From: Fluviicola chungangensis
GTDB taxonomy: Bacteria; Bacteroidota; Bacteroidia; Flavobacteriales_D; Crocinitomicaceae
DNA: 64,000 bases
NCBI RefSeq assembly: GCF_007558725.1
Contig: NZ_VLPL01000003.1
Span: 558,001 to 622,000 of the forward strand
Reading direction: 5' to 3'
Shown piece by piece: positions 8,071 to 15,788 of the stretch (positions are counted from its first letter, which is position 1; each line of letters opens with the position of its first letter). The notes beneath the pieces were generated by a model. It saw nothing but the letters and a program-made list of their open reading frames with translations, was not told where the DNA came from and made no database searches. The translations under genes were made by a program, and so were the position numbers.

Positions 8071-8078
8071 CAAATTTA
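8071..8078 (-). promoter_or_regulatory. -7 box implying a leaderless MFS transcript
   Basis: The minus strand reads TAAATTTG (TAnnTTTG) only 4 bp before the ATG at 8066. With the usual 5-7 bp to the transcription start, the mRNA would begin at or next to the start codon. Confidence 0.45.
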
Positions 8079-8101
8079 ATGGTTGATTCGATAAATAGTT
8101 G

Positions 8102-8845
8102 TTAACTCAGCAGGTTTTCAAGAAATTCTTTTTCCCTCTGTTCTGACAGGGCTTTTAAATAGGCAGATCCTATAATGACGCCATCCGCATGACTGAATGC
8201 TTCTCGCTTTTGGGAAGCATCGGAAATACCGAAACCCAGGAACAAGGGAACTTCACCACAAAGGGACTTTATCTCGGAATAACGAGCCGAATTAACGGAT
8301 AATGAATACGAGGAACCCGTTATTTTGTTTTGTCCTACCAAATAGATAAACGAACGGGAACTTGCGTGTGCTATTTGAGCGATTCTTAAATCAGACGTTG
8401 CGGGTGTGATTAAGTAAATGAGCGGAACGTCGAAGGAGCGAAAGTAATCCAGGTATTTTTGCTGGACCAGTTCAAAGGAAAGGTCGGGTATGATCAATCC
8501 GGAAACTCCGATGGATTTACATTTCTCCAGGAAAGCAGTCAACCCGAATTGAAGGATTGGATTCAAATACCCCATCAGGACGAGTGGAATTTTAATCTGC
8601 TCTTTGATTTCTGAAAGCTGTTCGAACAGCAGTTTTAAGTTCATTCCGTTTTTCAAAGCGGTGGAACTGATTTCCTGTATAACCGGCCCGTCTGCCATAG
8701 GATCTGAAAAGGGAATTCCGATTTCCAAAAAGTCAATTCCCTGATCTTGGAGCAACTGGATTTGTTCGGGTAGGCTCGTCTTATTCGGATAACCTGCAGT
8801 TATAAAGATGCTAACTGATTTTTCCGTTTTTTTGAATGGATTCAT
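8102..8845 (-). CDS. trpA: Tryptophan synthase alpha subunit
   Basis: A 247-aa TIM-barrel enzyme that cleaves indole-3-glycerol phosphate to indole and glyceraldehyde 3-phosphate; indole is channelled to TrpB. The catalytic acids are visible: E41 in [11 protein letters not shown] and D52 in PMADGP. The phosphate-binding end of the barrel ([21 protein letters not shown]) is also present. It is slightly shorter than the usual 260-270 aa. It is the last gene of the trp operon and its start overlaps the trpB stop by 4 bp. Confidence 0.95.
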   Translation of the reverse strand: MNPFKKTEKSVSIFITAGYPNKTSLPEQIQLLQDQGIDFLEIGIPFSDPMADGPVIQEISSTALKNGMNLKLLFEQLSEIKEQIKIPLVLMGYLNPILQFGLTAFLEKCKSIGVSGLIIPDLSFELVQQKYLDYFRSFDVPLIYLITPATSDLRIAQIAHASSRSFIYLVGQNKITGSSYSLSVNSARYSEIKSLCGEVPLFLGFGISDASQKREAFSHADGVIIGSAYLKALSEQREKEFLENLLS

Positions 8846-10032
8846 AAGTTTTTAAATGCTTCTTGATAGGTGTTCATGTCTTTGTCCCCTCTTCCGGAAA
8901 GATTTACGATTACAATCTCATCCTTAAGAAAAGGTAGTTTGGGTAAAGCGGCCAATGCATGGGCACTTTCCAATGCAGGAATAATTCCTTCCAATCGAGA
9001 GCATTCCAAAGCTGCATGGAGTGCTTCCTGATCGGTAACGGACAGTGAGGTAGTTCGTCCTGTTGAAATGGAATTTGCGTGCATCGGGCCAATGCCGGGG
9101 TAATCCAAGCCGGCGGAAATGCTGTGTGGTTCAGCTACCTGACCGTTTGAATCCTGCATTAAAAGGGTCAGGCTTCCATGCAACACGCCAGGTGACCCCA
9201 AAATAGAAGTTGCAGCACTTTTCCCGGATTTTAGTCCCTCTCCGGCAGCCTCCACAGCTATTAATGCTGTTTCTTCCAGGTCGTAAAAATGATAAAATGC
9301 TCCAGCCGCGTTACTGCCGCCTCCTACACAGGCAATTACTTTATGTGGGATTTTGAGTCCGTTTTCATGCAGTTGATTTTGGATCTCTTCTGAAATAACG
9401 GATTGAAAATAAGCTACCATTTGCGGATAGGGATGTGGTCCGACTACCGAACCAATCAAATAATAAGAATCCGGAAAATTGATCCAGTGGCGGATTGCCT
9501 CGTTAGTGGCATCCTTCAGTGTTTTACTTCCACAGGTGGCAGGTCTTACTTCTGCTCCCAGCATCTGCATCCGTTGTACATTCGGCGCCTGACGCTCCAT
9601 ATCTTTTTCTCCCATGTAAACAATGCATTTTAAGCCCATTAATGCACAAACGGTTGCTGTGGCTACTCCATGCTGACCGGCTCCTGTTTCCGCAATTATT
9701 TCAGTCTTGCCCATGTGTTTTGCTAGTAAAATCTGGCCTATTGTGTTATTGATCTTATGTGCGCCCGTATGGCACAGATCTTCGCGTTTGAAGTAGATTT
9801 TAGCACCGTATTTTTGAGCGTAATTTTTGGCAAAATACAAAGGGGTCGGCCTTCCGACATAATTTTTCAGCAGGTCAAGGTATTCTGCTCGGAATGCGTC
9901 TGTAAAACAAAAGCTGCGAAATGAAGTCAATAATTCGTCGATTGCCGGACGAAGTAATTCGGGAATGTATGCTCCGCCGAATTCTCCGTAGAACCCAAGC
10001 TCGTCAGGAGTAATGTGTTTAGAAGTTTTCAT
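8842..10032 (-). CDS. trpB: Tryptophan synthase beta subunit
   Basis: A 396-aa PLP enzyme that condenses indole with serine to give tryptophan. The PLP lysine is K93 in [13 protein letters not shown]. The glycine-rich phosphate loop (VGGGSNAAG), the [12 protein letters not shown] segment and the C-terminal LSGRGDKDM are typical of TrpB1, the form that works with TrpA. It overlaps trpA by 4 bp and the upstream trpF by 14 bp. Confidence 0.97.
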   Translation of the reverse strand: MKTSKHITPDELGFYGEFGGAYIPELLRPAIDELLTSFRSFCFTDAFRAEYLDLLKNYVGRPTPLYFAKNYAQKYGAKIYFKREDLCHTGAHKINNTIGQILLAKHMGKTEIIAETGAGQHGVATATVCALMGLKCIVYMGEKDMERQAPNVQRMQMLGAEVRPATCGSKTLKDATNEAIRHWINFPDSYYLIGSVVGPHPYPQMVAYFQSVISEEIQNQLHENGLKIPHKVIACVGGGSNAAGAFYHFYDLEETALIAVEAAGEGLKSGKSAATSILGSPGVLHGSLTLLMQDSNGQVAEPHSISAGLDYPGIGPMHANSISTGRTTSLSVTDQEALHAALECSRLEGIIPALESAHALAALPKLPFLKDEIVIVNLSGRGDKDMNTYQEAFKNL

Positions 10033-10627
10033 GTTTCAATTGTTGAATGAATGATTGGATTAATGGAACATTTTTTTGTTTCGGAGCGATTTCAAAGCGG
10101 CTGTTAACATCGATACCGATGAATTTCGGATGGTTCAATTGCTTTATCCGGTTCACATGCTGTATGGAAATTCCGCCACTTAGAAAGAATGGTGTATTTC
10201 CCTGGTAATCGTTCAAAAGTTCCCAATCAAAGGATTTTCCGCTTCCACCGAATAAGGTGGTTTTGGTATCAAATAAAAAAGCATCCACAATTCCTTCATA
10301 AGCCTTGCATTGGAGAAAATCTGAAGCATTCCGGATCCCAAAAGCTTTCCACTTAGTGATTTTAACCTGCATTTCCCGGATGTCGCGTGCAGATTCTGTT
10401 CCGTGGAATTGAATGACATCAAGCGATTCCTCTTTTATTTTTTCAAGAATAAAATCCGGGTGCGCATTGACAAAAACACCCACTTTTTTAGCTGCGATGG
10501 CTGGTGTTTCTGTAACAAACCTCGGAGAACCGGGATAAAAAATGAATCCGAAATAATCCACTTCAGGGAGATGAAATAGCCCGTTATAGAATTGTTCCGA
10601 GCTGCAGCCGCAAATTTTCAGTTTCAT
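10019..10627 (-). CDS. trpF: Phosphoribosylanthranilate isomerase
   Basis: A 202-aa TIM-barrel enzyme that converts phosphoribosylanthranilate to CdRP, the third step of tryptophan synthesis. The N-terminal LKICGC motif carries the catalytic cysteine, and the general-acid aspartate lies in AFLFDTKT. The phosphate loops FLSGGIS and GIDVNSRFE follow. trpF is separate from trpC here, unlike the fusion of enterobacteria. Its start overlaps the trpC stop by 4 bp. Confidence 0.94.
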   Translation of the reverse strand: MKLKICGCSSEQFYNGLFHLPEVDYFGFIFYPGSPRFVTETPAIAAKKVGVFVNAHPDFILEKIKEESLDVIQFHGTESARDIREMQVKITKWKAFGIRNASDFLQCKAYEGIVDAFLFDTKTTLFGGSGKSFDWELLNDYQGNTPFFLSGGISIQHVNRIKQLNHPKFIGIDVNSRFEIAPKQKNVPLIQSFIQQLKHENF

Positions 10628-11397
10628 GGAGCAAAAGATTTTTCAGGTAATCCGAATTGGAAGTTTCCTTTCAGAAGACTCTCGCCAATTAAAGCTCCGT
10701 TATATCCCAATGATCGCAATTGATTTAACTGATCGGAATTTGAGATTCCCGAAGCAGAAATTTTCAGAATGCTTTCAGGCAGGTAAGATGCAAGCCTGAC
10801 TGAAGTTTCCAGATTTGTTTCCTGGGTTTTCAGATCGCGGTTGTTGATCAATAAAATATCGATTTCATCATTGAGTTTATTCAATTCTTCGAAAGAATGA
10901 ATTTCAAACAAGACCTCCAATTCCAAACTTTTGGCAACAATTGTTAAGTGATGCGCTTGCTCTTTTTCCAGGATGGAAGCTATCAATAAGATCGAATCTG
11001 CACCAGCCGCTTTGCTTTCAAAAAGCTGATATTCATCCAGGATGAATTCTTTACGGAGAAGCGGCAGGGGTGTTTTACGACGGATTTGTTTTAAATCCTC
11101 AATAGATCCCCCGAAGTACGAATAATCAGTTAAAACGGAGATTCCTGCAGCCCCTATCACTTCATAACTTTCAACCTGGGAAAGAATGTCGGGGTTTGGA
11201 AATAGTTCACCTGCACTTGGAGATTTCCGCTTGATTTCCGCCACAATTCCAAATTGATCCAGGATGCGCTCCTTCAATGAAATCACAGGTCGATTAAAAA
11301 GAGGGCTTTGAATGTAGTTCGATAAGGATGAAGCTTGTTTTAAAAGTTGAATCTCCCGATACTTATTTGCTACTATTTGGTCTAGAATTGATTTCAT
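10624..11397 (-). CDS. trpC: Indole-3-glycerol phosphate synthase
   Basis: A 257-aa TIM-barrel enzyme that closes the indole ring, converting CdRP to indole-3-glycerol phosphate. Typical blocks are VAEIKRKSPSAGEL (catalytic lysine region), LRKEFILDEYQLFESKAAGA, LLINNRDLKT and ASGISNSDQL with IGESLLK at the phosphate site. The N-terminal MKSILDQIVANKYREI is usual for the family and supports the start. It overlaps trpD and trpF by 4 bp each. Confidence 0.96.
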   Translation of the reverse strand: MKSILDQIVANKYREIQLLKQASSLSNYIQSPLFNRPVISLKERILDQFGIVAEIKRKSPSAGELFPNPDILSQVESYEVIGAAGISVLTDYSYFGGSIEDLKQIRRKTPLPLLRKEFILDEYQLFESKAAGADSILLIASILEKEQAHHLTIVAKSLELEVLFEIHSFEELNKLNDEIDILLINNRDLKTQETNLETSVRLASYLPESILKISASGISNSDQLNQLRSLGYNGALIGESLLKGNFQFGLPEKSFAP

Positions 11398-12374
11398 AAA
11401 CAGGTTTTTTTAAAGGTGTAAAATGATTTTCCACTTTGAATGTGTTCGAATGCCTGACCAAACGCATGATCGAAAGCCAATCCGGGCTCAAAAGTCTGGA
11501 TTGCCAGTGCTACATTTCCTGCAAGAACTGTGTTCTGACTTTTTGTTCCTGCTCCACTTAAGATTGAGGTGAAGATATGTGCCGATTCAGCTACTGAATT
11601 CCCTCCTGAAATCTCATTCGGGTTAATGGGTAATTTGTTGGGAGCGGTTTCAATCAATTCATCACCTGTTGTTTTTAAAACCCTTGTCCCTCCGATAAAA
11701 GTGAGCTCATCATATCCCGAAAGTCCATGCAGAACCGCAAAATGAGTGTGTTTAGATTTCAGAATATGCTGGTATTGTTTCGCAAGTTCCAGTGAGTATG
11801 TTCCGGTCAGTTGATTGGTAGAATGATGCGGACTTACCAAAGGTCCTAAACCGTTGAAAAGAGTTACGATTCCCAATGCTTTCCGCAAAGGAGCAACATG
11901 ATGCAAAGCTTCATGGAATAGCGGCGCATGAATAAAACAGATGTTGTTTCGATCCAGTTGTCTTTGAAGCTCTTCAGGATTTGAGGAGAATTCGTATCCT
12001 AAATATTCAAGCACTGTAGATGAACCGCATAAGGAACTCACGCCGTAATTTCCATGTTTCACAACTTTGTAGCCCATAGATGCCAGGATGAAGGATGTCA
12101 AAGTAGAAATATTGAATGTGTTTTTGCCGTCACCTCCCGTTCCGCAGCAATCAATGCTTCGTTCTGTCTGAAGATGCAGTGGTTTTGCCAGTTCGATCAA
12201 GGCATCCCGGAATCCTTCCAGTTCGGAAAGTCTTACTCCACGTTGTTGAATGCTTGTCAGCACTGCGACGATTTGTACATCTGAAATCTCTTTTTTTCCG
12301 ATTTGGATCATGCAGCTGCGTGCTTCTTCCCGACTTAAAGTGCCGTTGTTTATTAATTTTTTCAGGTAATTCAT
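11394..12374 (-). CDS. trpD: Anthranilate phosphoribosyltransferase
   Basis: A 326-aa enzyme that transfers phosphoribose from PRPP to anthranilate, the second step of the pathway. The PRPP-binding CCGTGGDGKNTFNIST (about residues 76-91) and the KHGNYGVSSLCGSS loop are diagnostic. It is a stand-alone TrpD, not fused to the glutaminase TrpG. Both ends overlap neighbours by 4 bp, so translation is probably coupled through trpG-trpD-trpC. Confidence 0.96.
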   Translation of the reverse strand: MNYLKKLINNGTLSREEARSCMIQIGKKEISDVQIVAVLTSIQQRGVRLSELEGFRDALIELAKPLHLQTERSIDCCGTGGDGKNTFNISTLTSFILASMGYKVVKHGNYGVSSLCGSSTVLEYLGYEFSSNPEELQRQLDRNNICFIHAPLFHEALHHVAPLRKALGIVTLFNGLGPLVSPHHSTNQLTGTYSLELAKQYQHILKSKHTHFAVLHGLSGYDELTFIGGTRVLKTTGDELIETAPNKLPINPNEISGGNSVAESAHIFTSILSGAGTKSQNTVLAGNVALAIQTFEPGLAFDHAFGQAFEHIQSGKSFYTFKKTCL

Positions 12375-12937
12375 AAGGATATATTTAACCAGTTTTGGAT
12401 CATTTTTCTTCCGTGTGGAGTTAAAATCGATTCCGGGTGAAATTGAACTCCGATCGTTGGATATACGTTGTGCTGAATGGCCATTACAACAGCATCTTCA
12501 GTCAATGCAGTAACTTCCAATTCGCTTTCTGCAGCAATTTGAGTTTGCCAGCTGTGGTATCTCCCGACAGTTATTCTCTGCGGAAGGTTTTGGAAAATGT
12601 CCGAATTCTTTGTAAGGATTATTTGAGAAGATTTTCCGTGAACAGGTTCCGGACATGGAATCAACGGATTTCCAAAATAGACCGAGATTGCCTGATGTCC
12701 GAGGCAAATGCCTAAGATGGGTTTTCTTCCGTGGTATCGATTAATTACCTCCAAAAGTTCACCGGCCTCAGCTGGGATGCCGGGTCCCGGGGAAAGTAAA
12801 ATCGCATCAACGGATTCCAATGTTTCAAAATCAATCCGGTTGTTCCGTTGAACAATGACTTCGTGTTGTTCTTCTTTGATGTACCTGATGAGGTTAAAAA
12901 CAAAGGAATCAAAGTTGTCTATTACTGCAATTTTCAT
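12371..12937 (-). CDS. trpG: Anthranilate synthase glutamine amidotransferase component
   Basis: A 188-aa class I glutamine amidotransferase that supplies ammonia to TrpE. The nucleophile is C78 in GICLGHQAI; the His-Glu pair lies in GVQFHPESI near the C-terminus. The oxyanion segment SPGPGIPAEAG is also clear. The start at 12937 (MKIAVIDNF) gives a 4-bp ATGA overlap with trpE, like most junctions of this operon, and is preferred over a frame start at 12961. As in other bacteria, the same subunit might also serve aminodeoxychorismate synthase, since no separate pabA was seen here. Confidence 0.94.
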   Translation of the reverse strand: MKIAVIDNFDSFVFNLIRYIKEEQHEVIVQRNNRIDFETLESVDAILLSPGPGIPAEAGELLEVINRYHGRKPILGICLGHQAISVYFGNPLIPCPEPVHGKSSQIILTKNSDIFQNLPQRITVGRYHSWQTQIAAESELEVTALTEDAVVMAIQHNVYPTIGVQFHPESILTPHGRKMIQNWLNISL

Positions 12938-14313
12938 TGGAAATTTGTTTTTGAGGCACACTTGATCGCTGAGCGGATTGCACCTAATTTGTTTGTCACT
13001 TCTTCTAATTCGCTTTCAGGAACGGAATCCAGAACAATTCCGGCCCCAGCCTGGTAACGCAATGTATTGTTCCTGCTTAACGCGCTTCGAATAATAATTG
13101 CCAGGTTCATGTTTCCATTGGTGTGGATGAATCCGACAGCTCCGCCATAAAATCCGCGTTCGTTTTTCTCATAGAGATTGAGAAGTTCCAAAGCTTTTGG
13201 TTTGGGTGTTCCGGAAAGGGTGCCGGCAGGAAAAGTTCCGTTGAATAAGGACAATGCGTCTTCTTCTGTTTGAGCAGTTACTTTGGAAACTAAGTGGATC
13301 ACATGGGAGAAATGCTGAATTTCCTTGAAGGATTCTATTTTAACCGAATGACAGAACTTGCTTAAATCGTTTCGGGCCAAATCTACCAGCATGGTATGTT
13401 CGGCATTCTCTTTTTCGTCATCAATTAATTGCCGGATAAGTGCATTGTCTGTAATTGGATCACCTGTTTTCCGGACAGTGCCGGCGATCGGATGAATTTC
13501 CGCTTTTCCTTGCTTTAACTGAATTTGTGTCTCCGGCGAAGATCCGAATAAACGATATGATTCCATATCCAGATAAAAGAGATAGGGAGAAGGATTAAGT
13601 CGGCGTAATTGCCTGTAAACCTGAAAATCATCTCCGAAAAACGCTTGTTCAAAAGATCTGGATACAACCAGTTGAAACACATCTCCCCGGTACAAGTGTT
13701 GTTTTGCACGTTGAACCAATTTCAGGAAATCACTTTCGGAAACGAGCGGTTTTTCTCTTTCCGGAACTTCAAATGGCAAATCCGAAGCTTTATTAAATTG
13801 AAGGAGTTCCAGGAATTCCTGATCGCTCTTTGCAGTTTGATCGGTTGAATTAAACAGAATACTTCCGCGATCATGAAAATGGTCTATTACAATCAGGTAT
13901 TCAAAAAGCGTAAATCGGGCCAAAGGAAGAGCAGATGGAGTTCCTAATGAACAAATATGCTCTTCAAAATGAGCAAATTCAAAGCTGAAATAACTTAGGA
14001 AGCCGTTGTTGTCAAGCTGGTTTTGGAACAAATACTTTTCCAGCAAAGGTTGGATTTGATTGGTGATTTTCCGGGTCTGATCAATCGGAATGATAGATAC
14101 TTCATTGGGTTCATTGATCCGAATTTCGGTCGGAAAAACTTGAATATCAATCAGCGGATTGAGTCCGATAAAGGATTTGGATGCAGTTCGGTCGCTGTAC
14201 TCATTGCTTTCAAGCAGGCAAGGGGACCGGAATCTGTTTTTAAATGATAAATAGAGTCCTACGGAAGTGTGGTTATCACTGTTAAAGGAATATTCTTGTG
14301 TGTAAATTTTCAT
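12934..14313 (-). CDS. trpE: Anthranilate synthase component I
   Basis: A 459-aa chorismate-utilising enzyme that makes anthranilate from chorismate, the committed step to tryptophan. An N-terminal LLES motif (residues 33-36) is the known Trp feedback-binding element, so allosteric inhibition is expected. Catalytic-domain blocks include FGSSPETQ, HPIAGTVRKTGDP, LVDLARNDLSKF, FPAGTLSGTPK and GAGIVLDSVPESE. The start at 14313 (MKIYTQEYSF) is chosen because a start at 14367 would place the coding region over the attenuator hairpin. It is the first structural gene of the operon, downstream of the Trp-codon leader peptide at 14386-14433. Confidence 0.95.
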   Translation of the reverse strand: MKIYTQEYSFNSDNHTSVGLYLSFKNRFRSPCLLESNEYSDRTASKSFIGLNPLIDIQVFPTEIRINEPNEVSIIPIDQTRKITNQIQPLLEKYLFQNQLDNNGFLSYFSFEFAHFEEHICSLGTPSALPLARFTLFEYLIVIDHFHDRGSILFNSTDQTAKSDQEFLELLQFNKASDLPFEVPEREKPLVSESDFLKLVQRAKQHLYRGDVFQLVVSRSFEQAFFGDDFQVYRQLRRLNPSPYLFYLDMESYRLFGSSPETQIQLKQGKAEIHPIAGTVRKTGDPITDNALIRQLIDDEKENAEHTMLVDLARNDLSKFCHSVKIESFKEIQHFSHVIHLVSKVTAQTEEDALSLFNGTFPAGTLSGTPKPKALELLNLYEKNERGFYGGAVGFIHTNGNMNLAIIIRSALSRNNTLRYQAGAGIVLDSVPESELEEVTNKLGAIRSAIKCASKTNFQ

Positions 14314-14330
14314 GACGAGATTTTTGGGAA

Positions 14331-14364
14331 TAAAAAAACGGCCTGCCACAAGTGACAAGCCGTT
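14331..14364 (-). terminator. trp attenuator terminator
   Basis: On the minus strand AACGGCTTGTCAC (14364-14352) pairs with GTGGCAGGCCGTT (14349-14337) over about 12 bp around a very short loop, followed by seven T (14338-14332). It lies between the leader peptide and trpE. The competing structure pairs AAGTGAC, inside the leader peptide (14396-14402), with GTCACTT in the 5' arm (14350-14356). A proximal stem, CAGTTA (14410-14415) with TGACTG (14394-14399), would free the terminator when the ribosome reads through the Trp codons. Confidence 0.8.
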
Positions 14365-14385
14365 CAAAAAAATAGGTATAATGAA

Positions 14386-14433
14386 TTATGCGTCAGTCAC
14401 TTTTTGAGTTAACTGCCACCACCAAAATTTCAT
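14386..14433 (-). CDS. trpL: trp operon leader peptide with three tandem Trp codons
   Basis: A 15-codon frame encodes MKFWWWQLTQKVTDA. Codons 4-6 are consecutive TGG (14416-14424), a pattern very unlikely by chance directly upstream of trpE. A promoter (14456-14485) places the transcript start about 15 nt before the ATG, and an intrinsic terminator (14331-14364) separates it from trpE. A ribosome waiting at the Trp codons would cover CAGTTA and free AAGTGAC for the antiterminator. A ribosome that reaches the stop codon would cover AAGTGAC and let the terminator form. The name trpL is used by analogy of function, not sequence homology. Confidence 0.8.
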   Translation of the reverse strand: MKFWWWQLTQKVTDA

Positions 14434-14455
14434 TGTTTGTTGAAAAATCATGGAG

Positions 14456-14485
14456 CAAAGATACAGTTGCAAATGATATTTCCAA
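14456..14485 (-). promoter_or_regulatory. trp operon promoter
   Basis: On the minus strand a -33 TTG (14485-14483), a 19-bp spacer and a -7 TATCTTTG (14463-14456) match the Bacteroidota TTG-N19-TAnnTTTG consensus exactly. Transcription would start near 14449, just before the leader peptide. Confidence 0.75.
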
Positions 14486-14514
14486 GAAAAAATGTGAAAT
14501 AAATAGTTTTATGT

Positions 14515-14547
14515 TTGATTTTGGTTAAATAAATAACATTACTTTTG
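14515..14547 (+). promoter_or_regulatory. Promoter of the aroG(Q)-aroA leader
   Basis: A -7 TACTTTTG at 14540-14547 matches TAnnTTTG, with a TTG at 14515-14517 upstream (22-bp spacer). Transcription would begin near 14553, about 5 nt before the leader-peptide ATG. It is back-to-back with the trp promoter, whose -33 element is only about 30 bp away. Confidence 0.6.
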
Positions 14548-14557
14548 GCGGGTAGTC

Positions 14558-14608
14558 ATGCAAAAAACAACAATAAAATCTTTTCGTTGGCACTTTGAAA
14601 TACGCTGA
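14558..14608 (+). CDS. Aromatic leader peptide upstream of aroG(Q)
   Basis: A 16-codon frame encodes MQKTTIKSFRWHFEIR. Phe codons are at positions 9 and 13 and a Trp codon at position 11. It sits between a promoter (14540-14547) and a four-segment attenuator (14591-14674) upstream of the DAHP synthase/chorismate mutase gene. Codons 12-15 form the first arm of an 11-bp hairpin, so a ribosome stalled at Trp11 or Phe13 would mask that arm. Aromatic codons are fewer than in the E. coli pheA leader, but the RNA folding supports it. Sensing of phenylalanine, possibly with tryptophan, is inferred. Confidence 0.65.
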   Translation: MQKTTIKSFRWHFEIR

Positions 14609-14674
14609 ATTTCGAAGTGTAAATACGTGTTTGTTATCAATCCCGCTTCGTATTAGAGCGGGATTTTTGTTTTT
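14591..14674 (+). terminator. Four-segment attenuator before aroG(Q)
   Basis: Segments 1 and 2: CACTTTGAAAT (14591-14601) pairs with ATTTCGAAGTG (14609-14619), 11 bp with one G-U. Segments 2 and 3: CGAAGTG (14613-14619) pairs with CGCTTCG (14644-14650), 7 bp. Segments 3 and 4: AATCCCGCT (14639-14647) pairs with AGCGGGATT (14657-14665), a 9-bp terminator stem followed by T5-G-T5 (14664-14674). The three pairings are mutually exclusive in the classical 1:2, 2:3, 3:4 order. Confidence 0.75.
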
Positions 14675-14705
14675 AAATGAATTAAAAAAAGTAATTTGGT
14701 AAATC

Positions 14706-15788
14706 ATGAGCAGCATCATTCAAAAAGGAGGAAAAAGACCGATCATTATCGCAGGGCCTTGCAGTGCAGAGACCGAAGAACAAATGATGGAAACGGCATT
14801 GCAAATCAAGGAGTTTTGTAATATCGACATGTTGCGGGCAGGAATCTGGAAACCACGCACCCGGCCCGATTCGTTTGAAGGTGTGGGAGAAGTCGGTTTA
14901 AGCTGGCTGGTGGACGCCGGAAAAGTACTCGGTGTTCCAACAACTACGGAAGTGGCCAACACCAAACATGTGGAGCAAGCGTTGAAAGCCGGTGTAGATA
15001 TTCTTTGGATCGGAGCACGTACGACGGTCAACCCCTTTGCTGTTCAGGATATTGCGGACGCACTGAAGGGAGTGAAGATTCCTGTTATGGTGAAAAATCC
15101 GGTCAATCCGGATCTGGAATTATGGATTGGTGCTTTTGAACGCCTGGAAAAATCCGGAATTACGGAATTGGGAGCAATTCATCGTGGTTTTTCCGTTTAT
15201 AAGCATGCCAAATACCGGAACGTACCCAATTGGGAAATTCCGATTGCTTTGCATGAACGGCTTCCCGATCTGCCGATTATCAATGATCCGAGCCATATTA
15301 CGGGAAACAGGAATTTGCTTTTGGAAGTTTCACAAAAGGCAATGGATTTAAACTTTGATGGATTGATCATTGAGACCCATCGAAATCCGGATGTTGCCTG
15401 GTCGGATGCCGCACAGCAGCTGACACCGGAGAATTTGGGTGTGTTGTTGGATTCACTGGTGTTGAGGTCTCAAAATTCGGAAAAACTGGATAGTGAACAC
15501 ATTTCGGTGATCCGTGAGAAAATAGGGGATCTGGATGATCGCTTATTTGATATCCTGACCGCCAGAATGCAGTTAAGTGAGGAGTTGGGAATTTTCAAAA
15601 AGGAACACAATATCACCATCCTTCAGCCGGAACATTGGAAAAAGATCATTTCCGCCAGGCTCAACCGGGCTTCGGAATATAAATTGAGTGATCGTTTTGT
15701 GCGCCAGGTCATGGATGCGATTCATCAGGAATCGATTCGTCACCAGGTTCGCGTGATGAACCATTCTTCAGATAAGGAAGAGCAATGA
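14706..15788 (+). CDS. DAHP synthase fused to C-terminal chorismate mutase
   Basis: A 360-aa bifunctional enzyme. Residues 1-260 or so are a type I-beta DAHP synthase, which joins PEP and erythrose 4-phosphate at the entry to the shikimate pathway. Motifs are IAGPCSAET, AGIWKPRTRPDSFEG, IGARTTVNPF, IHRGFSVY, INDPSHITGNR and IIETHRNPD. Residues 265-355 are an AroQ-type (CM2) chorismate mutase (VIREKIGDLDDRLFDILTAR). The order DAHPS then CM matches the well-known Bacteroidota enzyme, e.g. of Porphyromonas gingivalis, in which the mutase part mediates feedback by prephenate. Its stop overlaps aroA by 4 bp. Expression is probably controlled by the upstream leader-peptide attenuator. Confidence 0.94.
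   Translation: MSSIIQKGGKRPIIIAGPCSAETEEQMMETALQIKEFCNIDMLRAGIWKPRTRPDSFEGVGEVGLSWLVDAGKVLGVPTTTEVANTKHVEQALKAGVDILWIGARTTVNPFAVQDIADALKGVKIPVMVKNPVNPDLELWIGAFERLEKSGITELGAIHRGFSVYKHAKYRNVPNWEIPIALHERLPDLPIINDPSHITGNRNLLLEVSQKAMDLNFDGLIIETHRNPDVAWSDAAQQLTPENLGVLLDSLVLRSQNSEKLDSEHISVIREKIGDLDDRLFDILTARMQLSEELGIFKKEHNITILQPEHWKKIISARLNRASEYKLSDRFVRQVMDAIHQESIRHQVRVMNHSSDKEEQ

Noticed and set aside
14314-14367. Extension of trpE to a start at 14367
   Set aside because: The extra 18 codons would cover the attenuator terminator and have no match to TrpE N-termini; MKIYTQEYSF at 14313 is the better start.
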